In this document: in pieces, positions 1 to 5,676 of the stretch
How the letters are laid out: the number at the start of each line of letters is the position of its first letter
Position numbering within the stretch: the stretch's first letter is position 1
NCBI GenBank assembly: GCA_016844365.1
Contig: JAENIT010000031.1
Coordinates: 3,533 to 10,545, forward strand
Direction of reading: 5' to 3'
Origin: Dehalococcoidia bacterium
Lineage (GTDB): Bacteria > Chloroflexota > Dehalococcoidia > SHYD01 > SHYC01
Length of the DNA: 7,013 nucleotides
Translations under genes and position numbers: made by a program
The notes under the pieces: generated by a model
Database searches by the model: none
What the model was told of the DNA's origin: nothing
Seen by the model: only the letters and a program-made list of their open reading frames with translations

Positions 1-260
1 TGGCTTGGAGCTGGCCCCTGGCTTTGTCTGTAGGGGTGGTCCTGTTTGGAGCTGGGATTGTGATGCGGAAGTCACGGCCTTCGGTCGCAGAAGCCAGCCA
101 CCTCTCCGATGCAGCGTTCCTGGTGCAGCCATCGCTGGGGCCTCAAAAGCAGCCACGGCAGAGAAGGAAGTTTTCTCGAGGCTGGCCGGTGGCTTTGGCA
201 ACGGGGGCGCTTCTGGTCGGGGCAGGTATTGTGCTATTCAAAGAACGCCCTCCAGAATAG
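1..260 (+). CDS. 3' end of a membrane protein gene with a duplicated transmembrane segment (partial)
   Basis: The frame is open to the left edge (first full codon at 3) and stops with TAG at 258-260, so only about 85 C-terminal residues are visible. I do not recognise the family. Two hydrophobic segments, each starting with Trp-Pro and ending with a basic patch, align without gaps: SWPLALSVGVVLFGAGIVMR and GWPVALATGALLVGAGIVLF, followed by KSRP and KERP. Fourteen of 24 aligned positions are identical, including GAGIV. The Trp codons lie at 12-14 and 183-185, so the period is 171 bases (57 residues), joined by a polar, basic linker rich in Gln, Arg and Lys. Each copy is long enough for one membrane helix. 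More copies may lie upstream. A TTG at 24 could be read as a start, but the frame is open before it and includes the conserved Trp-Pro, so a partial gene fits better. Function is unknown. The last helix, followed by a few charged residues and the stop, would suit a C-terminal membrane anchor. Confidence 0.6.
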   Translation, partial: AWSWPLALSVGVVLFGAGIVMRKSRPSVAEASHLSDAAFLVQPSLGPQKQPRQRRKFSRGWPVALATGALLVGAGIVLFKERPPE

Positions 261-409
261 AGTTCTGTGGCGACGTGTCTCGGAGTGCCCCAGTCGGGTT
301 ACCGTGGGGCAGCGGGCTTGTGTGCTGGGTTCTCGTATCAGACATTTCCGTTTCCGACCTCCAAAGTGCATTGACCGGGGAATCCCATCGGGGGCAGGAG
401 TAAAACCAA

Positions 410-436
410 GGGCCTCTAGCCAATAGCTAGGGGCCC
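410..436 (+). terminator. Terminator-like hairpin after the left-edge gene
   Basis: GGGCCTCTAGC (410-420) pairs with GCTAGGGGCCC (426-436) over 11 base pairs, with one G-T wobble and a 5-base loop (CAATA). A409 and T437 can add one more pair. The following bases are T-rich but interrupted (TTCCTTATCTTATTTT, 443-458), so the U tract is imperfect. The hairpin lies about 150 bases after the stop of the left-edge gene and before the AT-rich leader of the sdh operon. It would therefore separate the two transcription units. A leader or attenuator structure is the alternative. Confidence 0.5.
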
Positions 437-451
437 TCACAGTTCCTTATC

Positions 452-547
452 TTATTTTGTGCTTAAGTATTATGTATAATTCTTATAAAGTCGCTACTCA
501 AAGGTTACAAAAAAATTGAACAGTTTATAAATAGTAGAAGGTATAAC
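452..547 (+). promoter_or_regulatory. Candidate promoter elements for the sdh operon
   Basis: Two sigma70-like candidates lie in the AT-rich leader. The first has a perfect TATAAT (475-480) but only a weak -35 (TTATTT, 452-457, spacing 17). The second has TTGAAC (516-521) and TATAAC (542-547), with good hexamers but a long spacing of 20. Either would give a leader of roughly 160-230 bases before the flavoprotein start at 715. Neither is certain, and the AT-richness makes chance matches likely. Confidence 0.3.
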
Positions 548-714
548 TGGGGATATGGCAACTGTTCACGGACCGGGAAGAAGCTTAGTAAGCTCTACGT
601 TAAAAAAGTGTGCAAAACCTGCCCGGGGACTAAGGTTGTAAAAACCTTCACTATCTGCTACACTGCTGGCTGTAATTACGCTCATCGGGCAGCTTTCTTA
701 AAGGGAGAACTGGG

Positions 715-2388
715 ATGCTGGAACACGATGTACTGATGGTAGGAGGCGGCTTGGCAGGCATGAGGGCGGCTCTTCAGGCCAAACGCAAGGGCGTGGATGT
801 AGCCCTCCTCTCCAAAGTCTACCCTACTCGAAGCCACTCTGCAGCCGCTCAGGGCGGAATAAATGCCGCCATAGGTATCGGCGACTCCTGGGAGACCCAC
901 GCCTACGACACTATCAAGGGGAGCGACTTTCTGGGGGATCAGGCCGCCATTGAGATCTTGTGCCAGGAGGCCCCTAACGACATCATCGAGCTGGAGCACA
1001 TGGGCGTCGTCTTCAATCGGGACGACGAGGGGCGCATCGACATGCGGGCCTTCGGAGGCGCGACCCAGGTGCGCACTTGCTACGTGGCCGACATCACCGG
1101 ACAGGCCCTTCTCCACGTCCTGTATGAGCAACTCCTGAAGGATGGGGTGCGGAGCTACGATGAGTGGTTCGTAGTCTCCTTAATCATAGAGGATGGCCGG
1201 TGCGCCGGTGTTGTGGCGATAGAGATGGTCACGGGCCGGATGGAGGCGATTAAAGCCAAGGTCGTCGTCCTGGCTACAGGAGGCATCGGCCGCCTGTACG
1301 AGCCCAGCACCAACTCCCTCATCTGCACCGGCGACGGCATGAGCCTTGCCTACCGGGCCGGCGCCGCCCTTGAGGATATGGAGATGGTGCAGTACCACCC
1401 CACCACGTTAAAGAGCAACGGGGTGCTCATCACTGAAGGGGCCCGCGGCGAGGGCGCTTACCTGCTCAACTCCCAGGGGGACCGATTCCTCGCCGACTAC
1501 GCGCCCAGGATGATGGAGCTGGCCTCCAGAGATGTCGTCTCCAGGGCGGAGTATATGGAGATCCAGGCGGGACGCGGCGTAGACGGTTGCGTTCTGATCG
1601 ACTGCCGCCATCTGGGGAGAGAGAAGATCATGACCAAGCTCTCCCAGATACACGAGTTGGCCCTGGACTACGCCAATGTAGACATTATTGAACAACCTTT
1701 GCCCATCCGACCTGGTATGCACTACATGATGGGTGGTATCGAGACTGACGTGAACGGGCGCACCAGAGTGCCCGGCCTCTACGCTGCGGGGGAGTGCGCC
1801 TGTGTCTCCGTCCATGGCGGCAACCGATTAGGCGGTAACTCTCTCCTGGACACCGTGGTCTTTGGCCGTCGCACCGGTGAGGCCGCCTCGGAGGACGCGA
1901 AGTCCATCGCCAGCCCCAAGGTCTCGGAGAAGATAGTGGAGAAGGAGGCGGAGAGCGTAAAAGCTATCCTCTCTCGTCCCTACAGCGGGGAGACCCCGGG
2001 CCGGCTCCGTCTGGAGTTGGGCCGCGCCATGAACCAGTACGTAGGTGTCTTCCGGGACAAAGAGGGGCTAACCCAGGCGGTGCGAGTGGTGCAGGAGATT
2101 AGGGAGAGGTATCAGCGGGTGGCTGTTCAGAACAAGGGCCGTCTCTACAACACCGACCTGTTCTCCGTTCTGGAGCTGGGGTATATGCTGGACGTAGCCG
2201 AGTCGATAACCGCCAGCGCCCTGGCCAGGGAGGAGAGCCGAGGAGCCCACGCCCGTCTGGACTTCCCGGAGCGAGTGGACGAGAAATGGCTCAAGCACTC
2301 CCTGGCTGTCAACACTCCCGATGGGCCGAAGGTGGACTATAAACCCGTTAGCATAACCCGCTGGCAACCTGAAAAAAGAAGCTATTAG
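715..2388 (+). CDS. sdhA: Succinate dehydrogenase/fumarate reductase flavoprotein subunit
   Basis: This 557-residue protein interconverts succinate and fumarate on a bound FAD and passes electrons to the iron-sulfur subunit encoded next. The N-terminus has the dinucleotide-binding motif GGGLAG (residues 10-15). His41 in RSHSAAAQGG matches the His that binds FAD covalently in the family. The catalytic set is complete: His228 (HPTT), Glu241 and Arg244 (TEGARGEG), Arg272 (LASRDVV, matching the proton-shuttle Arg286 of E. coli SdhA), His336 (MHYMMGG) and Arg371 (GGNRLGGNSLLD). There is no signal peptide or Tat motif, so it should face the cytoplasm, unlike the exported MfrA of Wolinella. The ATG has a good Shine-Dalgarno (AGGGAG, 702-707, 7 bases away). 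It is the first gene of a three-gene operon with an SdhB-like and an HdrB-like subunit. The physiological direction cannot be read from sequence, and aspartate oxidase is unlikely given the partner genes. Confidence 0.95.
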   Translation: MLEHDVLMVGGGLAGMRAALQAKRKGVDVALLSKVYPTRSHSAAAQGGINAAIGIGDSWETHAYDTIKGSDFLGDQAAIEILCQEAPNDIIELEHMGVVFNRDDEGRIDMRAFGGATQVRTCYVADITGQALLHVLYEQLLKDGVRSYDEWFVVSLIIEDGRCAGVVAIEMVTGRMEAIKAKVVVLATGGIGRLYEPSTNSLICTGDGMSLAYRAGAALEDMEMVQYHPTTLKSNGVLITEGARGEGAYLLNSQGDRFLADYAPRMMELASRDVVSRAEYMEIQAGRGVDGCVLIDCRHLGREKIMTKLSQIHELALDYANVDIIEQPLPIRPGMHYMMGGIETDVNGRTRVPGLYAAGECACVSVHGGNRLGGNSLLDTVVFGRRTGEAASEDAKSIASPKVSEKIVEKEAESVKAILSRPYSGETPGRLRLELGRAMNQYVGVFRDKEGLTQAVRVVQEIRERYQRVAVQNKGRLYNTDLFSVLELGYMLDVAESITASALAREESRGAHARLDFPERVDEKWLKHSLAVNTPDGPKVDYKPVSITRWQPEKRSY

Positions 2389-2467
2389 GGCAGGAAACCC
2401 ACTGCCTCACGTTGCCTTCGACAAGCTCAAGCAGCGTGGCTCACTCGAAAACAGGAGTTGTAAGGCT
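2389..2467. repeat. Intra-operon spacer with a repeat-like hairpin
   Basis: The 79-base gap between the flavoprotein and iron-sulfur genes is long compared with the 2-base gap after the latter. CACGTTGC (2408-2415) can pair with GCAGCGTG (2431-2438) over 8 pairs with one wobble. The loop contains TTCGACAAGCTCA, which resembles a short sequence I recall as a dispersed intergenic repeat in many bacterial genomes (recollection, not a search). It has no T tract, so it is not a terminator. The ribosome binding site of the next gene lies at its end (AGGAG, 2453-2457, 10 bases from the ATG). Confidence 0.4.
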
Positions 2468-3412
2468 ATGGAAGTCAATCTCAAGGTCTACAGGCACGAC
2501 CCGGAGAATGAGTCGGCGCCCAGTTACCAAAAATATCACTTGGACGTGCCCGAATCCGCTACTGTGCTGGACGCTCTTCTCAAAATTCGGGAGGAAGAGG
2601 ACGGGACTCTCTCTTTCCGATGCTCCTGCCGGAGCGCCATCTGCGGTTCCTGCTCCATGCGCATAGACCACCACGCCAAGCTGGCTTGCAAGACCAAGGT
2701 GGTCTCTCTCGGGCCTGAAGATCACGAGATCACCGTGGAACCCATGGGCAACCTGCCGGTTATCAAGGACCTGGTGGTGAACATGGAGCCCTTCTGGGCC
2801 AAGGTCAGAGCCGTGGACCCCTGGCTCAAGCCATCGGGGCCGGAGCCGGAGCGGGAGCACCTGGTTCCCAACGAGAGGATGCTGGAGTTGGCGGAGGTCA
2901 TGAACTGCATAATGTGCGGCGCTTGCGTCTCCGACTGCACCGCCCTTGCTGTGGACAAGAGCTTCCTGGGGCCGGCAGCTCTGGCGAAGGCCTACCGCTT
3001 CGTCCACGATCCCAGGGACGGCGCTGAGCAAGCCCGTCTCAAGATGCTGAGCGAGCCGACCGGCGTCTGGGACTGCGCTCACTGCTTCCAGTGCGTGGAG
3101 GTGTGCCCCAAGGGCGTAGCCCCCATGGAGCGAATCATGGCGATGCGCCGTCTGGCGGTAGAGTCTGGCTATACCGACAACAACGGCTCCCGCCACATGC
3201 TCGCCTTCGCCGAATCGATCAAGAAGAGCGGCTGGCTGGACGAAGTGGGGATTACAGTGGACTCTTTTGGAAAGTTCAATATTCCGGCGCTCCTTTCCCT
3301 AGCCCCCACTGGCCTCAGAGCCCTGCTGGCTAATAAAATGCCGCCTCTGATACACCACTCCAGGCCGGGAGCGGAAAACGTCAAGAAGATCTTTGAGAAG
3401 CTGGAGGAATAG
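2468..3412 (+). CDS. sdhB: Succinate dehydrogenase/fumarate reductase iron-sulfur subunit, type E-like
   Basis: This 314-residue protein carries electrons between the flavoprotein and the CCG subunit. The N-terminal plant-type ferredoxin domain binds a [2Fe-2S] cluster through Cys54, Cys59, Cys62 and Cys74 (SCRSAICGSC...LAC), and there is an additional Cys52. The C-terminal domain has Cys147, Cys150, Cys153 and Cys157 (CIMCGACVSDC) and then Cys203, Cys206, Cys209 and Cys213 (CAHCFQCVEVCP). In classical SdhB the last motif is C-x5-C-x3-C and helps hold a [3Fe-4S] centre. Here an extra Cys206 gives C-x2-C-x2-C-x3-C, as reported for archaeal type E enzymes and expected to allow [4Fe-4S]. At 314 residues it is longer than the roughly 240-residue classical subunit. 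The additional 70 or so C-terminal residues have no cysteine, so it is not a TfrB-type fusion to a CCG domain. The ATG is preceded by AGGAG 10 bases away. Confidence 0.93.
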   Translation: MEVNLKVYRHDPENESAPSYQKYHLDVPESATVLDALLKIREEEDGTLSFRCSCRSAICGSCSMRIDHHAKLACKTKVVSLGPEDHEITVEPMGNLPVIKDLVVNMEPFWAKVRAVDPWLKPSGPEPEREHLVPNERMLELAEVMNCIMCGACVSDCTALAVDKSFLGPAALAKAYRFVHDPRDGAEQARLKMLSEPTGVWDCAHCFQCVEVCPKGVAPMERIMAMRRLAVESGYTDNNGSRHMLAFAESIKKSGWLDEVGITVDSFGKFNIPALLSLAPTGLRALLANKMPPLIHHSRPGAENVKKIFEKLEE

Positions 3413-3414
3413 CA

Positions 3415-4293
3415 ATGAAGTACGCCTTCTACCCGGGGTGCGTCTCCCAAGGGGGTTGCCCTGAGCTCTATCAGGCAGTAACCCTGGTGGCCCAGAAGCT
3501 TGATCTGGAGTTGGTAGAGCTCAAGGAGGCTGCTTGCACTGGAGCTGGTGTGCTTCATGAAAGAAACCCGGAGCTAGCCGATACTATTAACGCCCGCACC
3601 TTCGCCATGGCCGAAAAGCTGGGCCTACCCATAATCACTATATGCAGCACCTGCGCCGGGGTCATGAGCAAGGTCAATCATCGACTCCAGAGCAACCCTT
3701 CTTATCTGGAACGCATCAACGGCCACCTGGCCGACGAGGGGCTGAAGTACAATGGCACTACCGAAGTAAAGCACCTCCTCTGGTTCATCGTGGAGGACTT
3801 TGGCTTGGAGAGGCTCAAGGGGCTGGTGGTCAATCCCCTGGCTGGGCTCAGGGCAGCCCCCTTCTACGGATGCTACATCGTCAGGCCCAGCGCTACTCTG
3901 GGGTTCGACGAACATCCAAACCGGCCCCATTATCTGGAGGAGGTCATCGCCGCCCTGGGCGCGTCACCGGTGGAGTACGATGGCAGCGACAAGTGCTGTG
4001 GCCTCCCTATTCTCACCATGAACCGACGCAACTCCCTGCAGATGGCCGCTGACCACGTGGGAGAGGCCATGGAGGCCGAAGCCGATTGCATGGTAACTCC
4101 CTGCCCCCTCTGCCACCTGAACCTGGACGGGCAGCAGCCGGACGCTGCAGGGATCGCCCACACTACCCTGGGGTTGCCCATAGTCCATCTGCCGCAGCTT
4201 ATGGGACTGGCCATGGGGATAGAGCCAAAGGCTTTGGGCATGAATAGGCACATTGTCTCGACCAAGTCTGTCTTAGCAAAGACCTCCCGTTAG
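3415..4293 (+). CDS. sdhE: HdrB-like CCG-domain subunit of succinate dehydrogenase/fumarate reductase (SdhE/MfrE type)
   Basis: This 292-residue cysteine-rich protein belongs to the heterodisulfide reductase subunit B family. In type E succinate:quinone reductases it replaces the haem-containing membrane anchor and is thought to pass electrons to or from quinone. The C-terminal CCG domain is complete: Cys153, Cys194-Cys195-Gly, Cys230 and Cys233 (TPCPLCHLNLD). The N-terminal one is degenerate: Cys9, then Ala40-Cys41-Thr-Gly where Cys-Cys is expected, then Cys77 and Cys80 (CSTC), with an additional Cys15. The VKHLLW and FYGCYIVRPS segments resemble the SdhE/MfrE branch more than methanogen HdrB. 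I see no transmembrane helix, so membrane contact would have to be peripheral. The ATG follows the upstream stop by 2 bases, and its Shine-Dalgarno (GGAGGA, 3403-3408) lies inside the upstream gene, so translation is probably coupled. No hdrA or hdrC is present in the window, which argues against a heterodisulfide reductase. Confidence 0.9.
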   Translation: MKYAFYPGCVSQGGCPELYQAVTLVAQKLDLELVELKEAACTGAGVLHERNPELADTINARTFAMAEKLGLPIITICSTCAGVMSKVNHRLQSNPSYLERINGHLADEGLKYNGTTEVKHLLWFIVEDFGLERLKGLVVNPLAGLRAAPFYGCYIVRPSATLGFDEHPNRPHYLEEVIAALGASPVEYDGSDKCCGLPILTMNRRNSLQMAADHVGEAMEAEADCMVTPCPLCHLNLDGQQPDAAGIAHTTLGLPIVHLPQLMGLAMGIEPKALGMNRHIVSTKSVLAKTSR

Positions 4294-4323
4294 CGAAACC
4301 GATTTCAAGTTCTAAGACGTGGG

Positions 4324-4406
4324 CCCCTCTAACTCCCTCCCTTGTAGTGGGAGAGGAGGATAAAATAGTCCTCCCTCCCCTTGTGGGAGGGAGTTAGAGG
4401 GAGGGG
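4324..4406. repeat. GC-rich nested inverted repeat after the sdh operon
   Basis: CCCTCTAACTCCCTCCC (4325-4341) is perfectly complementary to GGGAGGGAGTTAGAGGG (4385-4401), 17 base pairs. Inside, GAGGAGGA (4353-4360) pairs with TCCTCC-TC (4369-4377, one bulged C) around the loop TAAAATAG. Each half can also fold alone: CTCCC/GGGAG at 4337-4353 and again at 4375-4389. The two halves share the directly repeated core CTCCCTCCC(C)TTGT. This is the architecture of a palindromic dispersed element (REP/MITE-like). It lies 31 bases after the sdhE stop and has no T tract, but it could block transcription or protect the mRNA end. Confidence 0.7.
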
Positions 4407-4440
4407 TTGGATTCCCGCCACTCATGGCTAGTACGCAGTG

Positions 4441-4482
4441 TCACCCTCACCCTACCCTCTCCCATTCAGGGAGAGGGTGATC
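4441..4482. repeat. Second hairpin repeat, CCCTCTCCC/GGGAGAGGG
   Basis: ACCCTCTCCC (4454-4463) pairs perfectly with GGGAGAGGGT (4469-4478) over 10 base pairs with the loop ATTCA. TCACCCT (4441-4447) is also complementary to AGGGTGA (4474-4480), so alternative folds compete. The CACCCTCACCCT lead-in next to a CCCTCTCCC palindrome resembles a widely seen intergenic repeat family (recollection, not a search). It has a different stem sequence from the larger element just upstream. The rest of the 4294-4542 spacer holds no gene. It does contain a second copy of CTTGTAGTG (4521-4529, the first at 4341-4349). Confidence 0.65.
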
Positions 4483-4542
4483 AAACTGCACATACCATAT
4501 GTAGTTAGTTTGCCGTACCACTTGTAGTGAGGCTCTCGAACT

Positions 4543-4836
4543 ATGCACATCGGAGTCTGCCTCATCCGCCTTCACCTCCCGGCGAACGCCTCCCTCAAGG
4601 GCAAGCGGCAGGTGGTCAACTCCATCACCTCCAGAGTCAAGAACCGATTCAACGTCTCCATCGCCGAGGTGGAGGACCAGGACCTCTGGCAGAGCCTGGT
4701 GCTGGGTATAAGCTGCGTAAGCAACGAACATAGCCACGCCCAGGAGGTCATCTCCAAAGTGGTGGACTTCATCCAGGACCTCCGCCTTGACGCCGACATG
4801 TACGATTGCCAGGTGGAGGTATTGAGACCGCTGTAG
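4543..4836 (+). CDS. DUF503 family protein (YlxP-like)
   Basis: This 97-residue protein matches the DUF503/YlxP family in length and throughout its sequence. It has an N-terminal strand MHIGVCLIRLHLP, the SLKGKR motif (residues 17-22), the segment RFNVSIAEVEDQDLWQ with its conserved AEV and DLWQ, and the downstream SNEHSHAQEVISKVVDFI. The family is of uncertain function. In Firmicutes the gene lies with nusA, infB and rbfA, and a role near ribosome or RNA metabolism has been proposed from that context. Here it stands alone between a repeat-rich spacer and a promoter. The ATG at 4543 is preceded by GTGAGG about 10 bases upstream, an acceptable but not strong ribosome binding site. I see no membrane segment or signal peptide, so it is probably cytoplasmic. 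Confidence 0.85.
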   Translation: MHIGVCLIRLHLPANASLKGKRQVVNSITSRVKNRFNVSIAEVEDQDLWQSLVLGISCVSNEHSHAQEVISKVVDFIQDLRLDADMYDCQVEVLRPL

Positions 4837-4843
4837 CTTCCTT

Positions 4844-4873
4844 TTGAACCCCCAACAACCATAGTGCTATAAT
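4844..4873 (+). promoter_or_regulatory. Strong extended -10 promoter upstream of rsmI
   Basis: TTGAAC (4844-4849) is followed after 18 bases by TATAAT (4868-4873). The preceding TGC (4865-4867) completes an extended -10 element (TGCTATAAT). All six -10 bases match the sigma70 consensus. Transcription would start near 4880, giving a leader of about 40 bases before the rsmI start. It lies directly after the stop of the DUF503 gene, so it marks the start of a new transcription unit (rsmI, SDR, argF). Confidence 0.75.
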
Positions 4874-4920
4874 CGGGCTAGGGGTAGGTCGAAGACTCGA
4901 CTCTGGTGAGAGGTGGCCCC

Positions 4921-5673
4921 ATGCCCGCTCTTTATTTAGTAGCAACGCCCATCGGAAACATGGAAGACATAACCCTCCGAGCCCTGCGTATCCTCAAAGA
5001 GGTGGGGCTTATCGCCGCGGAGGACACCAGGACTACCCGGCATCTGCTATCCGCTTACGATATCAAGACTCCATTGGTGAGCTACCACCAGCACAGCAAG
5101 GCGGCCAGGCTGGAAATGCTTCTGGAGGTGTTGGCAGAAAGGGATGTAGCCCTGGTCTCCGAGGCGGGAACGCCGGGCATAAGCGATCCCGGCTACGAGC
5201 TAGTGGTAGCCTGCGTTGAGCGAGGGATATCTGTGGTCCCAATACCGGGGCCATCGGCGGTGGTAGCCGCTATCGCGGCCTCTGGCCTGCCGACGGGTAA
5301 GTTTCTCTACCTGGGCTTCCTGCCTCGAACCGGCAAAGAGAGAAGACGCATCCTGCGCTCCGTTGCTGGCGAGGAGGCTACTCTGGTGGCCTTCGAGGCC
5401 CCTCATCGCTTTGCCAAGTCCATGACTGACGTGGTGAACATCCTGGGGGATCGCCAGATTGCGGTCTGCCGAGAGCTGACCAAGCTCCACGAGGAGATAT
5501 TTCGGGGGCTGGTGAGCGAGGCCCAGGAGCATTTCCAGCAGCCCAGGGGAGAGTTCACCATCGTAATCCAGGGGGCAAACAGCCGTCAGAAGATTGAGGG
5601 CTCTCCATCACTTGAAGTGACAAAGCATAGGAAGATCCGCCTGAGGCGGATTGAGCTCGCGGTACCGAGGTAG
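4921..5673 (+). CDS. rsmI: 16S rRNA (cytidine-1402-2'-O)-methyltransferase RsmI
   Basis: RsmI methylates the ribose of C1402 in the decoding centre of 16S rRNA using S-adenosylmethionine. The protein belongs to the tetrapyrrole methylase-like fold. Family motifs, counted from Met at 4921, are LYLVATPIGN (4-13), AEDTRTTRHLL (33-43), SEAGTPGISDPG (80-91) and PIPGPSA (107-113). A GTG at 4906 would add five residues, but the Shine-Dalgarno GAGAGGTGG (4908-4916) lies within that extension, so I choose the ATG at 4921. The product is 250 residues, shorter than the 286 of E. coli. It ends soon after GEFTIVIQG, so the usual C-terminal helical domain is missing. Instead there is a short basic tail (RKIRLRRIEL) encoded by a palindromic DNA stretch. 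It leads an operon: the next gene starts 3 bases after its stop. Confidence 0.93.
   Translation: MPALYLVATPIGNMEDITLRALRILKEVGLIAAEDTRTTRHLLSAYDIKTPLVSYHQHSKAARLEMLLEVLAERDVALVSEAGTPGISDPGYELVVACVERGISVVPIPGPSAVVAAIAASGLPTGKFLYLGFLPRTGKERRRILRSVAGEEATLVAFEAPHRFAKSMTDVVNILGDRQIAVCRELTKLHEEIFRGLVSEAQEHFQQPRGEFTIVIQGANSRQKIEGSPSLEVTKHRKIRLRRIELAVPR
5635..5651. repeat. Small palindrome inside the 3' end of rsmI
   Basis: ATCCGCC (5635-5641) pairs with GGCGGAT (5645-5651) around TGA, a perfect 7-base-pair stem. A second palindrome, TCACTT-G-AAGTGA (5608-5620), lies just upstream. Both fall in the short atypical tail of the rsmI reading frame, after the conserved domain has ended. Confidence 0.5.
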
Positions 5674-5676
5674 CCG

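Larger units (their letters stand above)
261..714. other. 454-base intergenic region upstream of the sdh operon
   Basis: I see no convincing protein gene or tRNA here. Positions 261-409 are GC-rich and have no recognisable motif. After the hairpin at 410-436 the base composition shifts to AT-rich (about 440-560) and then becomes mixed. Small inverted repeats are visible: AGCTT/AAGCT at 582-594, and AAGGTT/AACCTT at 632-648 with loop GTAAA. CCGGG at 573-577 could also pair with CCCGG at 622-626. An ATG at 555 opens a 28-codon frame that stops with TAA at 639-641, inside the second hairpin. It has no well-placed ribosome binding site and is not called as a gene. No known riboswitch consensus was recognised. 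Confidence 0.6.

Noticed and set aside
5..403. 132-codon plus-strand frame overlapping the left-edge gene
   Set aside because: It runs in a different frame from the duplicated transmembrane repeat, and its product has no coherent hydrophobic or domain structure. It also crosses the stop of the better-supported frame.
261..409. Possible tRNA or riboswitch between the left-edge gene and the hairpin
   Set aside because: I could not fit a cloverleaf with a TTC-arm consensus or any riboswitch core that I know to this stretch.
2441..3196. Long antisense open frame (251 codons) opposite sdhB
   Set aside because: It mirrors the sdhB coding strand, whose Fe-S cysteine motifs are unmistakable. Its own product shows no recognisable domain and is a shadow of GC-rich codon usage.
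3415..4293. Heterodisulfide reductase subunit B of an Hdr complex, or glycolate oxidase GlcF
   Set aside because: There is no hdrA or hdrC beside it, no N-terminal ferredoxin domain as in GlcF, and it is coupled to sdhB by a 2-base gap, so the SdhE role is better supported.
4324..4482. CRISPR-like repeats in the spacer
   Set aside because: The repeats are inverted and nested rather than direct with regular unique spacers, and no cas gene is nearby.
4906..4920. GTG start for rsmI at 4906
   Set aside because: The likely Shine-Dalgarno (4908-4916) would fall inside the coding region. The family N-terminus begins at the ATG at 4921.
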